The translations under genes and the position numbers were made by a program. Source: an uncultured Nostocoides sp. (lineage in GTDB: Bacteria > Actinomycetota > Actinomycetes > Actinomycetales > Dermatophilaceae). From it: a stretch of DNA of 32,077 nucleotides. Below, one piece after another: positions 1-8,039 of the stretch (within the stretch, counting starts at the first letter, position 1; the number at the start of each line of letters is the position of its first letter). Under the pieces are notes generated by a model. That model did not search any database, was not told the DNA's origin, and saw only the letters and a list, made by a program, of their open reading frames with translations. The stretch covers positions 1 to 32,077 of the forward strand of contig CALCXF010000038.1 in NCBI GenBank assembly GCA_937907685.1, given 5' to 3'.

Positions 1-584
1 CCGGACCCGCGCATCGACCGCGACGCGAAGTGCGCCCTCTCCGTGGTCGGGAAGTCGGCCGTCGAGGACCGGCCGATGGACCCCGTGTGCGGTCCCGCGA
101 CGAGGCGACGAGCCACGACGTCGCCCGCCACGACGAGGTCGTCCAGCCGTATGCCACGACCCGCCACCTCGCCGAGGTCGACCCACGTGTCGGCCGGCTC
201 GACGACTCGTACGCCATCGACCTCGACGACCGCGCGCCGCTCGAGACCCCTGTGGCCGACGCATCCGGAGCGGCGGACCCGCGGTCGTGCGGAGTCGCGC
301 ATGACGTGCAGGTCCGCCCCGTCGTCCACGAGCTGACGGGGCAACGGCAGGTCCAGCAGCCGGGCCGCAGTCACGTGGGAGAACGCGACGTCCGCGGGCA
401 GGGCTCGCGAGAAGGCGGCGACCCGGGCGCGAAGGCAGTCGGGCTCGGCCCGGCAGCGAACAGCTCGGGTGGGGATGTGGAGGCCGGCGGCTCGTAGGTC
501 AGTCGGGCGAACACCGGCATCCCGAGCCTCGGCCACCGTGAAGGCCCGGCCCTCGAGCGCCGCCGGTAGGACGAGCTCCCCCAT
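1..584 (-). CDS. AbiEi-type antitoxin / DUF559-family protein, N-terminal part, cut by window edge
   Basis: An open frame runs from an ATG at 584 down to base 1 without a stop, about 194 codons. It begins MGELVLPAALEGRAFTVAEA and shows the N-terminal arrangement of the actinobacterial AbiEi-antitoxin-domain/DUF559 proteins: a short winged-helix-like segment (VAEARDAGVRPTDLRAAGL), then FSHVTAARLLDLPLP, then VVEPADTWVDLG followed by DDLVVAGDVVARR. Full-length relatives are about 300 aa and end in a Vsr-like nuclease fold, which would lie outside the window. Past roughly base 95 the annotated frame stops looking like the family, while a shifted frame reads RVAVDARVR, a family-like string, so a frameshift is possible. 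CAGGCT lies 6 nt before the ATG, which suggests a leaderless transcript. The role of these proteins is unproven; defence or toxin-antitoxin function is inferred from the domain name only. Confidence 0.6.
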   Translation of the reverse strand, partial: MGELVLPAALEGRAFTVAEARDAGVRPTDLRAAGLHIPTRAVRCRAEPDCLRARVAAFSRALPADVAFSHVTAARLLDLPLPRQLVDDGADLHVMRDSARPRVRRSGCVGHRGLERRAVVEVDGVRVVEPADTWVDLGEVAGRGIRLDDLVVAGDVVARRLVAGPHTGSIGRSSTADFPTTERAHFASRSMRGS

Positions 585-652
585 GCCGGCAGCCTGCCCA
601 GAACCGCCGATCGGCCGGCCGGGTCATCCACAGGGCTGGGTGGCTCCCCCGT

Positions 653-710
653 CGAGGGGTCGCGACACGCGGATGCCGGGCGCCTCCCGTCGGCATGTCG
701 TGACCCCTCG
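653..710 (-). terminator. Hairpin terminator of the sugar dehydrogenase operon
   Basis: Arms 653-667 and 696-710 are complementary over 15 bp with one mismatch, and an inner ATGCCG/CGGCAT pair extends the stem. It lies 50 bp past the stop of the minus-strand lipoprotein gene. There is no T-tract, as is common in high-GC actinobacteria. Confidence 0.6.
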
Positions 711-759
711 TGTGGCGCCGCCGCCTTCTCGGACGCCTCGTCGACCGGCGCGACGTCCG

Positions 760-2022
760 TCAGGAGCGGGGGAAGATGCGGAGGAGCTTGTCGTCGTCGC
801 CGTTGGTCGTCGTGACGTAGAGCGCTCCGTCCGGGCCCAGGCGGGCCGCCCGGAGCCGGCCGAACGGGCCGTCGGTCTCCTCCGGAACAGACACCTCGGC
901 CAGGGTTCCGTCGTCCTCGAGGGTGAGGAGCAGGAGCTTGGCCCCCTTGAGCGCGGTGACGACGAGGGCACCCTCCAGGCCCGCCCACTGCTCGCCCTCG
1001 AGGAACTCGGCGGAGCAGACGGCCTCCGTGCTGCGACCGGACTGCCAGATGGCGGGCACGGCATCCGGGAAGCGCTCCCGGTCCGTCATCGGGACGCTCT
1101 CGTCGTAGCCGTCCCGGGTGCCGCCGCGAGAGGGGTCCCAGCCGTAGTTGGCTCCGGCGCGGATGAGGTTGACCTCGTCGTTGTTGCTGGGACCGTGCTC
1201 CGCCGTGTAGATCTCCCCGGTGCCCGGCTGCACCGCCACCCCTTGGATGTTGCGGTGGCCGTAGCTGTAGACGTACCGCTCCCGCTGGTTGCCCGAGGAC
1301 GCGAAAGGGTTGTCGGGCAACGGGTCTCCGCTGTCGAGGTCGAGTCGGAGCACCTTGCCGCCGAGGCTCGTGCGGTCCTGGGGGTTCCGCCCCCGCGCGA
1401 CGTCCCCGGTGCCGACGAGCAGTGCGCCGTCGGCGGCGATCTCCGGGCGGCAGCCCGAGTGCCGTCCGGTCGAGATGGGCAGCCCGGTGAGCAGGTCGCG
1501 CACTCGCTCGGCCGACGACCCGTCCGCGCTCAGCCGCCAGGTGACGAGCCGGACGTCGTCCGGAGAGCCACCGTCCTCGTGCGTCTGGCAGGTGGTGAAC
1601 AACCGCGAGGACGCGAAGTCGGGGTGCACGACCATCCCCATGAGCCCGCCCTCGCCCTGCACGAAGACGTCGTCGAGGTCCGCATCCACCCGGCTGACCC
1701 TGGCTCCCTCCCGCAGCCCGGAGACGAGCGAGATCCGCCCGGGCCGCTCGGACACCAGCGCCCGTCCGTCCGGGAGGAAGCCGATGTCCCACCCGTGCTC
1801 GAAACCCTCCGCGACGACCTCCACGTCGAGGTCCGGCACGGCGGTGCTGCGCGGAGCCGGGCTGGCCGACGGCGCCGACGTACTGGGCGTGGATGACGTG
1901 GCGCCCGTCCCGGGGGATGCGGGGACCTCTCCCACCTCGTCGCTTCCCGAGCAGGCGGCGAGGCCCGTGGCGGCGAACATGCCGAGCACTGCCAGCCGGG
2001 CGGCATACCTGCTCCTCGTCAT
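760..2022 (-). CDS. PQQ-dependent sugar dehydrogenase-like lipoprotein (GSDH family)
   Basis: This 420-aa protein has a lipoprotein signal peptide with lipobox LAAC (Cys24), then a Thr/Ser/Pro-rich linker, so it should be anchored outside the cytoplasmic membrane. From about residue 65 it follows the glucose/sorbosone dehydrogenase beta-propeller family: WDIGFLPDGRALVSERPG, GLMGMVVHPDF, RHSGCRPEIAADGALLVGTGD, QDRTSLGGKVLRLD, YGHRNIQGVAVQP and a final NYGWD. Members oxidise aldose sugars with PQQ, but many actinobacterial homologues have no known substrate and the cofactor cannot be proven here. The ATG at 2022 is preceded by GGTGAGG, which overlaps the end of the upstream alkyltransferase-like gene 10 bp away, so the two are probably one transcript. 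No PQQ synthesis genes are in view. Confidence 0.85.
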   Translation of the reverse strand: MTRSRYAARLAVLGMFAATGLAACSGSDEVGEVPASPGTGATSSTPSTSAPSASPAPRSTAVPDLDVEVVAEGFEHGWDIGFLPDGRALVSERPGRISLVSGLREGARVSRVDADLDDVFVQGEGGLMGMVVHPDFASSRLFTTCQTHEDGGSPDDVRLVTWRLSADGSSAERVRDLLTGLPISTGRHSGCRPEIAADGALLVGTGDVARGRNPQDRTSLGGKVLRLDLDSGDPLPDNPFASSGNQRERYVYSYGHRNIQGVAVQPGTGEIYTAEHGPSNNDEVNLIRAGANYGWDPSRGGTRDGYDESVPMTDRERFPDAVPAIWQSGRSTEAVCSAEFLEGEQWAGLEGALVVTALKGAKLLLLTLEDDGTLAEVSVPEETDGPFGRLRAARLGPDGALYVTTTNGDDDKLLRIFPRS

Positions 2023-2032
2023 GCCGACATCC

Positions 2033-2404
2033 TCACCCGGCGAGGTCGGCCGTGGCGCGTTCCCAGTCCGCGGAGAGGCGAGAGAGGTCGGCCCGGTGGT
2101 CCTCGATGCGGCAGCCCCGACCGTCGCGACGAAGGAGGATCCCCTCGGCCGCCCACCGCTCCCGGACCTCGTCCATGAGGGCGGTCGGCAGGGCCCCGGA
2201 CGCGTTCGTCACCCGCCACCACGTGACGTTGGACCCGTACAGCCGCATGATGGTGCCCACCTGACGGGGGCCGATCCCGACGAGGGCGGCCAGGTCGCCG
2301 TAGGACACGACGCGGCCGCGGGGCACCTGCTCGACGGCCCGCAGGACCCGCTCCACGACGACGTCGTCCACCCCGGCAGTCTGCCCGGTCACGCCTCCGA
2401 CCAA
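2033..2404 (-). CDS. MGMT-family alkyltransferase-like (ATL) DNA-binding protein
   Basis: This 123-aa protein is the DNA-binding domain of O6-alkylguanine DNA alkyltransferase: VERVLRAVEQVPRGRVVSYGDLAALVG, then the helix-turn-helix GPRQVGTIMRLYG. The active-site PCHR of true MGMT is replaced by TWWRV, so there is no acceptor cysteine. This is the hallmark of ATL proteins, which bind O6-alkylguanine and flag it for nucleotide excision repair instead of repairing it. The frame opens with TTG at 2404, which has no good ribosome site; a GTG 11 codons in (GVDDVVVERV) is an equally likely start. It is the first gene of a probable pair with the downstream dehydrogenase lipoprotein. Confidence 0.85.
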   Translation of the reverse strand: MVGGVTGQTAGVDDVVVERVLRAVEQVPRGRVVSYGDLAALVGIGPRQVGTIMRLYGSNVTWWRVTNASGALPTALMDEVRERWAAEGILLRRDGRGCRIEDHRADLSRLSADWERATADLAG

Positions 2405-2512
2405 CGATGGAGACGCGGGTCCGCGGTCCTGTTCACCAGAGGCCGGCTGGCCCTACCCTCGCACCCAGGGCCCCGACGGCGGGGCCACCAACAGGAAAGG
2501 CCGGTGGTCGTC

Positions 2513-2806
2513 GTGTCGACGCAGCGTGTCGCAGCACTCGTCATTCTCCTCGTGCTCGGAGTGCTGAGCCTCCCGCTCGTCGCGGCGGTTCTCGACGGCG
2601 AGTCGACCGAGAACTGGATCATCCCGGTGCAGCTGCTGCTCATGGCCGCCATCGGCGCCCTCGTGGGCCGGATGGTGCCCGCCCTGGCCGGCCCCGGCGC
2701 GACCCGAGGCCGGGCGGTGCTCGTCGGCGCGGTCGCGGGTGTTGCTGCGGCCGTGCTCGGCCTCCTCATCTTCTTCCTGCTGCTGAGCGGGCTCGACGGC
2801 GCCTGA
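2513..2806 (+). CDS. Small three-helix membrane protein, function unknown
   Basis: This 97-aa protein is almost entirely made of three hydrophobic helices: VAALVILLVLGVLSLPLVAA, then IIPVQLLLMAAIGALVG, then VLVGAVAGVAAAVLGLLIFF. Short charged loops (DGESTEN, GATRGR) separate them. The start is chosen at GTG 2513, 12 bases after AGGAAAGG; a second GTG in frame at 2504 is only 3 bases from that site and is less likely. No family is recognised. It sits between the divergent ATL operon and the aminotransferase gene, in the same direction as the latter with a 34-bp gap, so it may be cotranscribed with it. Confidence 0.65.
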   Translation: MSTQRVAALVILLVLGVLSLPLVAAVLDGESTENWIIPVQLLLMAAIGALVGRMVPALAGPGATRGRAVLVGAVAGVAAAVLGLLIFFLLLSGLDGA

Positions 2807-2840
2807 CGGCGGCCCCGGCCGTGCTGCGAGACTGAGCGCC

Positions 2841-4058
2841 ATGCGTCGGATCGTCCAGAGCAAGAAGCTCCAGCACGTGCGCTACGACGTGCGCGGCCCG
2901 ATCCTCGTCGAGGCCCATCGGCTCGAGAGCGAGGGCCACAAGATCCTCAAGCTCAACATCGGAAACACCGCCCCGTTCGGGTTCGAGGCCCCCGAGGCGA
3001 TCGTCGCCGACATGATCCACAACCTCCCCGAGAGCCAGGGCTACGCCGACTCCCAGGGGATCTACTCCGCCCGGACCGCGGTCGCGCAGTACTACCAGTC
3101 CCACGGCCTCACCGACACCGGCGTCGACGACGTCTACATCGGCAACGGCGTGTCCGAGCTCATCGGGATGGTGCTCCAGGCGTTCGTCGACGACGGGAAC
3201 GAGATCCTCGTGCCCGCGCCGGACTACCCCCTGTGGACCGGCGCCGTCACGCTCTCGGGCGGCACCGCGGTCCACTACCGCTGCGACGAGGCGAACGGCT
3301 GGAACCCTGACCTCGAGGACATCGAGGCGAAGATCACCGAGAGCACCCACGCGATCGTCGTCATCAACCCGAACAACCCCACCGGAGCCGTGTACTCCGA
3401 GGAGACCGTGCGTGCCCTGGTCGACATCGCGCGACGTCACCGTCTCGTCGTCATGGCCGACGAGATCTACGAGAAGATCCTCTTCGACGACGCCGTCCAC
3501 CACCACGCCGCGACCCATGCGGGCGACGACGTGCTGTGCCTGACCTTCAGCGGGCTGTCCAAGGCCTACCGCGTCTGCGGCTACCGCGCCGGCTGGGTCA
3601 TGGTCTCAGGCCCCAAGCACCTGGCCGAGGACTTCCTCGAGGGCCTGACCCTGCTCGCCAACATGCGGATGTGCGCCAACGTGCCCGCGCAGCACGCCAT
3701 CCAGACCGCGCTGGGCGGCTACCAGTCGCTCACCGAGCTCATCGTGCCCGGCGGGCGCTTCCACGAGCAGAGCAAGCTCGCCTCCCGCCTGCTCAACGAG
3801 ATCCCGGGTGTCTCGTGCGTCGAGCCGAGGGGCGCCCTCTACTGCTTCCCGCGGCTCGACCCGCAGGTGTACCGCATCGAGAGCGACGAGGAGTTCGTTC
3901 TCGACCTCCTGCGGGCGAAGAAGATCCTCGTCACGCACGGCACCGGTTTCAACTGGTTCGAGCCCGACCACTTCCGCCTGGTGACCCTCCCGGACGTCGA
4001 CACCCTGACCGAGGCCATCGGGCGGATCGCCGACTACCTCGAGACCATCCGGGACTGA
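2841..4058 (+). CDS. alaA: PLP-dependent alanine-type aminotransferase (AlaA-like)
   Basis: This 405-aa class I/II aminotransferase has the expected landmarks. They include KLNIGNTAPFGFEAPEAI near the N-terminus, GNGVSELI for phosphate binding, PDYPLWTG, the VINPNNPTGAVYS box, ADEIYEKILFDD with the cofactor aspartate, SGLSKAYRVCGYRAGW with the Schiff-base lysine at residue 241, and EPRGALYCFPR near the C-terminus. Length and motif spacing match the AlaA/YfbQ group, which transfers amino groups between alanine and glutamate using pyruvate and 2-oxoglutarate; exact specificity is inferred. The next gene begins three bases after this stop, so it may share a transcript with the fluoride channel pair, though a functional tie is not evident. 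Confidence 0.88.
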   Translation: MRRIVQSKKLQHVRYDVRGPILVEAHRLESEGHKILKLNIGNTAPFGFEAPEAIVADMIHNLPESQGYADSQGIYSARTAVAQYYQSHGLTDTGVDDVYIGNGVSELIGMVLQAFVDDGNEILVPAPDYPLWTGAVTLSGGTAVHYRCDEANGWNPDLEDIEAKITESTHAIVVINPNNPTGAVYSEETVRALVDIARRHRLVVMADEIYEKILFDDAVHHHAATHAGDDVLCLTFSGLSKAYRVCGYRAGWVMVSGPKHLAEDFLEGLTLLANMRMCANVPAQHAIQTALGGYQSLTELIVPGGRFHEQSKLASRLLNEIPGVSCVEPRGALYCFPRLDPQVYRIESDEEFVLDLLRAKKILVTHGTGFNWFEPDHFRLVTLPDVDTLTEAIGRIADYLETIRD

Positions 4059-4061
4059 CGG

Positions 4062-4472
4062 GTGGCCGAGCGCCGCACGGCGGTCGAGCCATTGGTCCTG
4101 GCTGCCGTCGCCCTCGGTGGGGTGGTCGGGTCCCTCGGCCGGTATGCCGTCGGCGTGGCACTCCCCCAGCCGGCCGAAGGCTTCCCCTCCGCCACGCTGC
4201 TCGTCAACGTCACCGGGGCCTTCGCGATGGGCGTGCTCGTCGCCTTCCTCGTCGACCGCCCCGGTGGGCACCGGCTCGCCCGTCCCTTCGTCGGGGTCGG
4301 CGTGCTCGGCGGCTGGACGACCTTCTCGGCGCTCGCCGTGGAGGTGGTGGCCCTCGCGACCGTCGACCGGGTGCAGGTCGCCCTGCTCTACGTCGCCGCG
4401 ACGTTCCTCCTCGGCACGCTCGCCGTTCCCACCGGTGCTGTCGTGGGTCAGCGCATCTGGCCCGGCCCGTGA
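4062..4472 (+). CDS. crcB: Fluoride channel subunit FluC/CrcB, first copy
   Basis: This 136-aa membrane protein has four helices and the CrcB signatures GGVVGSLGRYAVG (helix 1), TLLVNVTGAFAMG with the conserved pore Asn (helix 2), and GGWTTFSALAVE with the TTFS motif (helix 3). FluC proteins form dimeric, dual-topology channels that let cytoplasmic fluoride out. The GTG start at 4062 lies only three bases after the aminotransferase stop and has no strong ribosome site. Its stop overlaps the start of the second crcB by four bases (GTGA). Two adjacent divergent copies usually build a heterodimer. No fluoride riboswitch is visible upstream. Confidence 0.9.
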   Translation: MAERRTAVEPLVLAAVALGGVVGSLGRYAVGVALPQPAEGFPSATLLVNVTGAFAMGVLVAFLVDRPGGHRLARPFVGVGVLGGWTTFSALAVEVVALATVDRVQVALLYVAATFLLGTLAVPTGAVVGQRIWPGP

Positions 4473-4828
4473 ACGGGCTCGACGCCCTGCTCGTGGCAGC
4501 CGGCGCCGCCTTGGGGGCGCCGTTGCGCTACCTGGTCAGCCGCACCGTGGGTGATCTCGGTGGGGCACCCCCGGCCGGCACGCTGGTCGTCAACGTCGTC
4601 GGCTCCCTCTTCATCGGACTCCTCGTGGGGGGAGGCACCACCGGCTGGCCGCTGGCCCTGGTCGGCATCGGCTTCTGCGGCGCGCTCACCACCTTCTCGA
4701 CCCTGGCCCTCGAGCTCTGGGACGCGATGGCCGACGGCCGGCCCCACCACGCCGTGGCGAACGTCGCCCTGTCCCTCGGCCTCGGCCTGGGTGCCGCCTG
4801 GCTCGGCTGGGCTCTCGCGGCGGGGTGA
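4469..4828 (+). CDS. crcB: Fluoride channel subunit FluC/CrcB, second copy
   Basis: The 119-aa product is a second CrcB-family subunit: AALGAPLRYLVS, GTLVVNVVGSLFIGLL with the helix-2 Asn, and GALTTFSTLALELWD with TTFS. It lacks the N-terminal extension of its neighbour. The GTG start at 4469 overlaps the preceding stop by four bases, indicating translational coupling and equal output of the two subunits, as expected for a heterodimeric channel with opposite membrane orientations. The two copies differ enough in sequence that a recent duplication is unlikely. Confidence 0.9.
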   Translation: MNGLDALLVAAGAALGAPLRYLVSRTVGDLGGAPPAGTLVVNVVGSLFIGLLVGGGTTGWPLALVGIGFCGALTTFSTLALELWDAMADGRPHHAVANVALSLGLGLGAAWLGWALAAG

Positions 4829-4841
4829 CTGCACACACAGC

Positions 4842-4877
4842 GGGATGCCGCCCGCTCGGTCGAGCGGACGGCATCCC
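4842..4877. terminator. Bidirectional hairpin between crcB and the protease gene
   Basis: GGGATGCCG at 4842 pairs with CGGCATCCC ending at 4877. The stem is 16 bp with one mismatch and a 4-base loop. It sits between two convergent stops (4828 and 4900), so it can end both transcripts. Confidence 0.75.
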
Positions 4878-4899
4878 GGATGGTGCGTTGCTGCGGTCG

Positions 4900-6666
4900 T
4901 CAGCTGACGGCCGCCAGCGCGTTGACGATGCCGTCGCCGTAGAACCCGTTGAAGTCCGCGGTGCCGACGCAGAGCGCGTTGAACTCCGCCGACCGGCCCT
5001 CAGCCAGGTAGGTCTCCAGCGGAGGCTGGGGGCAGGCGTGGTTCGTCGCCGTGTCCATGAGGATCGCGCGGGTCTGGGCCGGGGCGAGACCGAAGTTCGC
5101 CTCGGATGTTCCGGACCCGTGCGCGCCCACGATGAGCGCCGCGACACCGGAGGCGTGCGGGGCGGCCATCGAGGTGCCCTGCAGCCACTGGTAGTAGGCG
5201 CACTCGGACGTGTTCTCGTTGTGCTTGCCGTTCTCGCACGACTTCAGCACACCGAGGTCCCGGCCGAGCTTGGTGATGTTGCCGTTCTTGTCGACCTCAC
5301 CACTCGCCTGCAGGACGTTCAGCGGGGCTGCCGACAGGATGAGGTTGCCGTTGGTGCGGTAGGAGTCCGTCCCCAAACCGTCGCGGAACCAGCCACCGGG
5401 AGCGGAGACCTCGATCTCACCGGAGGTGAGGTCGGTCGTGTAGTTCGAGTAGTCCGCCTTCGCCCCCGACGGGCCGAGCGCCGAGACGCCGATGACGTTC
5501 GGACCCTCGACCGGCAGGTCGAAGCACTTGGCGTTGTCGATCGTCCGCTCCCAGGGAGCCGTGTCCCAGGTGTAGAGCGGGTTGTCGTAGTCGGGGCTGG
5601 AGAAGTCGTGCCGCGGCTTCGCGAGGTCCTCGTGGTTGTTCCCGAGGGAACCGACGAGCGCGACGCCGTGAGCCGTGGCGTAGCCCAGGGCCCGGGTCAT
5701 CGCGTCGATGACGAGGTTCTGCTCGGCGACCGCCTCCGGGTACTTCTGGTCCTCGGGCGCACCACCCTGGCAGTTGTAGAGCCACGGGTCCACGTAGAAG
5801 GACATGTTGACGACGTCGAGGCCGTTGTTGCCCGCGTAGGTGAGGGCGTTGACGACCGGGCCGAGGAAGAAGTAGCCGCTGTCCTGGCCGCCTCGGATGT
5901 TGACGAGGGTGGCGTCGGGAGCGATTCCGCTCATCCCGACCCCGTTGAGCGCCGCGCCGATGGTTCCCGCGACGTGGGTGCCGTGCCCGTTGTCGTCGTG
6001 GTCCACCGGGTCGAGGCAGCCCGCGAACTCACAGGCGCCGTCGACGGCGGGGATGTCCTTCGCGAAGTTGCGCGAGAGGGCGGCATCGAAGTTCGGCGCG
6101 ATGTCGAGGTGGTCGCCGTCGACCCCGGTGTCCATGACGCCGACCCGGACCTTGTCGCCGGTCTCCAGCGCCCGGGCCTCGAACGCGTTGACCATCTCGT
6201 GGCCCCACAGGAGGCCGTCGAGCGGGTCGGCGTCCTCCGGAGCGGCCGGGAGCTTGGTGGAGCCGTTGGCACGGCTCTTGTTGAAGACGTGCTCCTTCTC
6301 GACCGGGTCCGGCTTGACCTTGAGGTCAGTGGGCGCCCGGCCGACCGTGCGGTCGGCGGCGGCCCCCTTGACACCCGCCAGACCCCGGGCCTTGGCCGCG
6401 AACCGGGAGTCGGTGGACGTGACCGTCACGAGCCCGATCGCCGTGTTCTTGGCCGTGACCGTGGCCCCTGCTGCCCTCAGGGTGCGGGCCAGCGCGTCGG
6501 CCGAGACGCCGGCCTTGGCCAGGACCTGGAAGGTCCGCGCCTGACTGGTGGCCGTGCTCACGGCCGGTGCCGCGGTCGCGGGTCCTGCTGCCGCCGCCGC
6601 GACGCCGAGACCGCTGATGGCCAGGGCCACGGCTCCGGTGATGGCGACTGTGCGAGATCGTCGCAT
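4900..6666 (-). CDS. Secreted subtilisin-like serine protease (S8 family)
   Basis: This is a 588-aa preproprotein. It starts MRRSRTVAITGAVALAISG with an Ala-rich cleavage region (TAAPAV), then an inhibitor-like propeptide (about residues 40-115), then the S8 catalytic domain. The triad is Asp179 in GVMDTGVDGDH, His228 in NGHGTHVAG and Ser499 in QGTSMAAPHASG; the oxyanion Asn is probably in LVGSLGNNHED. The catalytic domain carries long insertions containing Cys residues that may form disulfides. The ATG at 6666 is preferred over an upstream in-frame ATG at 6720 because AAAGGAG lies 8 bases before it and the signal peptide then begins correctly. It is expected to act outside the cell, cutting protein substrates broadly. 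It is monocistronic and ends at a strong hairpin. Confidence 0.9.
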   Translation of the reverse strand: MRRSRTVAITGAVALAISGLGVAAAAAGPATAAPAVSTATSQARTFQVLAKAGVSADALARTLRAAGATVTAKNTAIGLVTVTSTDSRFAAKARGLAGVKGAAADRTVGRAPTDLKVKPDPVEKEHVFNKSRANGSTKLPAAPEDADPLDGLLWGHEMVNAFEARALETGDKVRVGVMDTGVDGDHLDIAPNFDAALSRNFAKDIPAVDGACEFAGCLDPVDHDDNGHGTHVAGTIGAALNGVGMSGIAPDATLVNIRGGQDSGYFFLGPVVNALTYAGNNGLDVVNMSFYVDPWLYNCQGGAPEDQKYPEAVAEQNLVIDAMTRALGYATAHGVALVGSLGNNHEDLAKPRHDFSSPDYDNPLYTWDTAPWERTIDNAKCFDLPVEGPNVIGVSALGPSGAKADYSNYTTDLTSGEIEVSAPGGWFRDGLGTDSYRTNGNLILSAAPLNVLQASGEVDKNGNITKLGRDLGVLKSCENGKHNENTSECAYYQWLQGTSMAAPHASGVAALIVGAHGSGTSEANFGLAPAQTRAILMDTATNHACPQPPLETYLAEGRSAEFNALCVGTADFNGFYGDGIVNALAAVS

Positions 6667-6795
6667 TCGTCTACTCCTTTGTAGGGAACGAGCCGAGACA
6701 TCAACGGCCCATCCGGCCACCGTAGCGACCTGCTCGCCGGCATCGGCCGCTAGCGACGCGCGGGCATTCGCGGCGCCGAACCGTATGCTCGGGCC

Positions 6796-7164
6796 ATGCC
6801 TCGCCGCCCCTCACGCCCCGTCCCGGACGTCTTCGAGACGTTCGCCCACCGGGTGGACTCCGACGAGGAGGCAGGGCTCGCTGCACCCACGGCGGGTGCC
6901 GTGGCCCGCTCGGCCGGGATCACGGTGGGGTTGATGGTCCTCACCTCGGTGGCCTTCGTCGCGGGCGCCTGGCTGGCGGGGCGGGCGCGACCGGACCTCG
7001 TCTTCACCAACCTCTTCTGGGAGGGCGTCGTGATCGCCGCCTGGTCGTTCCTGTGGGGTGCGCTCGCCGCGGCCGCGGTGCTCGCGGTCGGCGTCGTCGC
7101 CGTCGGGATGCCGTGGGTGCGGCGTCAGCGCGAGGCGCGCGCCACCTCGACCTCGACGCCGTAG
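6796..7164 (+). CDS. Two-helix membrane protein, function unknown
   Basis: The 122-aa product has a polar N-terminus (about 40 residues, FAHRVDSDEEAG), a first helix around residues 42-62 (GITVGLMVLTSVAFVAGAWLAG), a second at about 72-105 (LFWEGVVIAAWSFLWGALAAAAVLAVGVVAVG) and a short basic tail. TATGCT lies 6 bases before the ATG, the arrangement of a -10 box for a leaderless transcript. Its 3' end overlaps the convergent papain-fold gene by 40 bases. No known family is recognised. Confidence 0.7.
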   Translation: MPRRPSRPVPDVFETFAHRVDSDEEAGLAAPTAGAVARSAGITVGLMVLTSVAFVAGAWLAGRARPDLVFTNLFWEGVVIAAWSFLWGALAAAAVLAVGVVAVGMPWVRRQREARATSTSTP

Positions 7165-7781
7165 GACCACCCTGCGCGCATCGGCAGGCTGTCGCCGCTC
7201 CAGAACCTCCCCGGGTCGTACCAGTTCGACGGGGCGCTCCCCTCGAGGACGCCCATCTCCTCGAGGGTCACGGCGACGACCTCGGCACAGTAGGCGTCCT
7301 CCGGTCGGGTCGCCTTGTGCTCCGCGGCGCGACGGGTGAGGTGACCGTCGCGACCGCGGAGCCACCGCCAGGCGAGCGCTGCGGATGACGGGAACGAGAC
7401 GCCGTCGAGCCGGGCGATCGTGCGCAGAAGCGCGTCCTCCTGCTCCGCGGCGACGTCCGGGGTCAGCTGGCGCAGCCAGGCACGCTGGCCGTAGCGGACC
7501 TGCCAGGTCGTCACCGCCTCGCGGAGGTCGTGCAGCTGGACACCGCGGTGGTGGCCACCGGTCCAGTGGTCGCGCAGGGAGCGGCCCAGCTCGGCGTGCC
7601 ACATCAGCGGGGGGAGGTCGTCGAGCACGACCGCCATGCCGACGTGGTTGACGGGTGCGTTGCTCGCCGTCTGGATGACCCGGTCGGCCACCGTCCCGCC
7701 GCGGAAGGTCCAGAGGTCGCCGGTCCGGGTCGCCGCGACCGCCTCCTGGAACGGAACCGTCGTCGTCCGGGTTCGCACCAT
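7125..7781 (-). CDS. YiiX-like permuted papain-fold (NlpC/P60 superfamily) protein
   Basis: This 218-aa protein has the order expected of a circularly permuted NlpC/P60 domain: GDLWTFRGG near the start, then NHVGMAVVLDD with the likely catalytic His, LMWHAELG, and later PEDAYCAEVVAVTLEEMGVL with the likely nucleophilic Cys, ending NWYDPGRFWSGD. YiiX/YaeF relatives are thought to be amidases acting on lipids or peptides. No signal peptide is seen, so it is probably cytoplasmic. It has a 37-bp divergent intergenic region with the next gene and overlaps the 3' end of the membrane-protein gene on the other strand. Substrate is unknown. Confidence 0.65.
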   Translation of the reverse strand: MVRTRTTTVPFQEAVAATRTGDLWTFRGGTVADRVIQTASNAPVNHVGMAVVLDDLPPLMWHAELGRSLRDHWTGGHHRGVQLHDLREAVTTWQVRYGQRAWLRQLTPDVAAEQEDALLRTIARLDGVSFPSSAALAWRWLRGRDGHLTRRAAEHKATRPEDAYCAEVVAVTLEEMGVLEGSAPSNWYDPGRFWSGDSLPMRAGWSYGVEVEVARASR

Positions 7782-7818
7782 GGCGACAGTGTGCCGAACG
7801 GCTGGCTAGGGTGTCTGC

Positions 7819-8004
7819 GTGCCCGCCTCGAACCGCCTGTGGAAGCTCGCCGGCCTGGCCAGCATCGTCGGAGTCGTGGCCACGGGCGCCCTTCTGGCCC
7901 GGAGTGAGCGCGAGCGTCGGTCCTACACCCCCGACGAGGTGCGCGACCGCCTTCGCGAGCGCTATCGGGCGACCGAGCGCGGTACCGGCGCCGACGCCGG
8001 CTGA
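7819..8004 (+). CDS. 61-aa single-helix membrane protein
   Basis: The GTG start at 7819 follows TAGGGT by six bases, a leaderless-promoter arrangement. The product has one hydrophobic helix (LAGLASIVGVVATGALLA) followed by a highly charged tail (SERERRSYTPDEVRDRLRERY). No family is recognised. The third-position GC content and a clear membrane segment support it as a real gene. Confidence 0.6.
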   Translation: MPASNRLWKLAGLASIVGVVATGALLARSERERRSYTPDEVRDRLRERYRATERGTGADAG

Positions 8005-8039
8005 GCCGCGGAGCGACGCCCGGCCCGACCGCTCGGCTC
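8003..8039. terminator. Hairpin between convergent genes
   Basis: GAGCC and GAGCG at 8003-8015 pair with CGCTCGGCTC at 8030-8039, with a three-base bulge. It lies between the stop at 8004 and the VOC gene stop at 8038. The bulge makes it a weaker candidate than other hairpins here. Confidence 0.4.

Noticed and set aside
3950-4062. A fluoride riboswitch before the crcB pair
   Set aside because: The upstream bases are the 3' end of the aminotransferase gene, and I could not find the conserved riboswitch core.
4825-6684. A 619-codon plus-strand frame
   Set aside because: It is antisense to the subtilisin-like protease with its full catalytic triad and has no recognisable domain.
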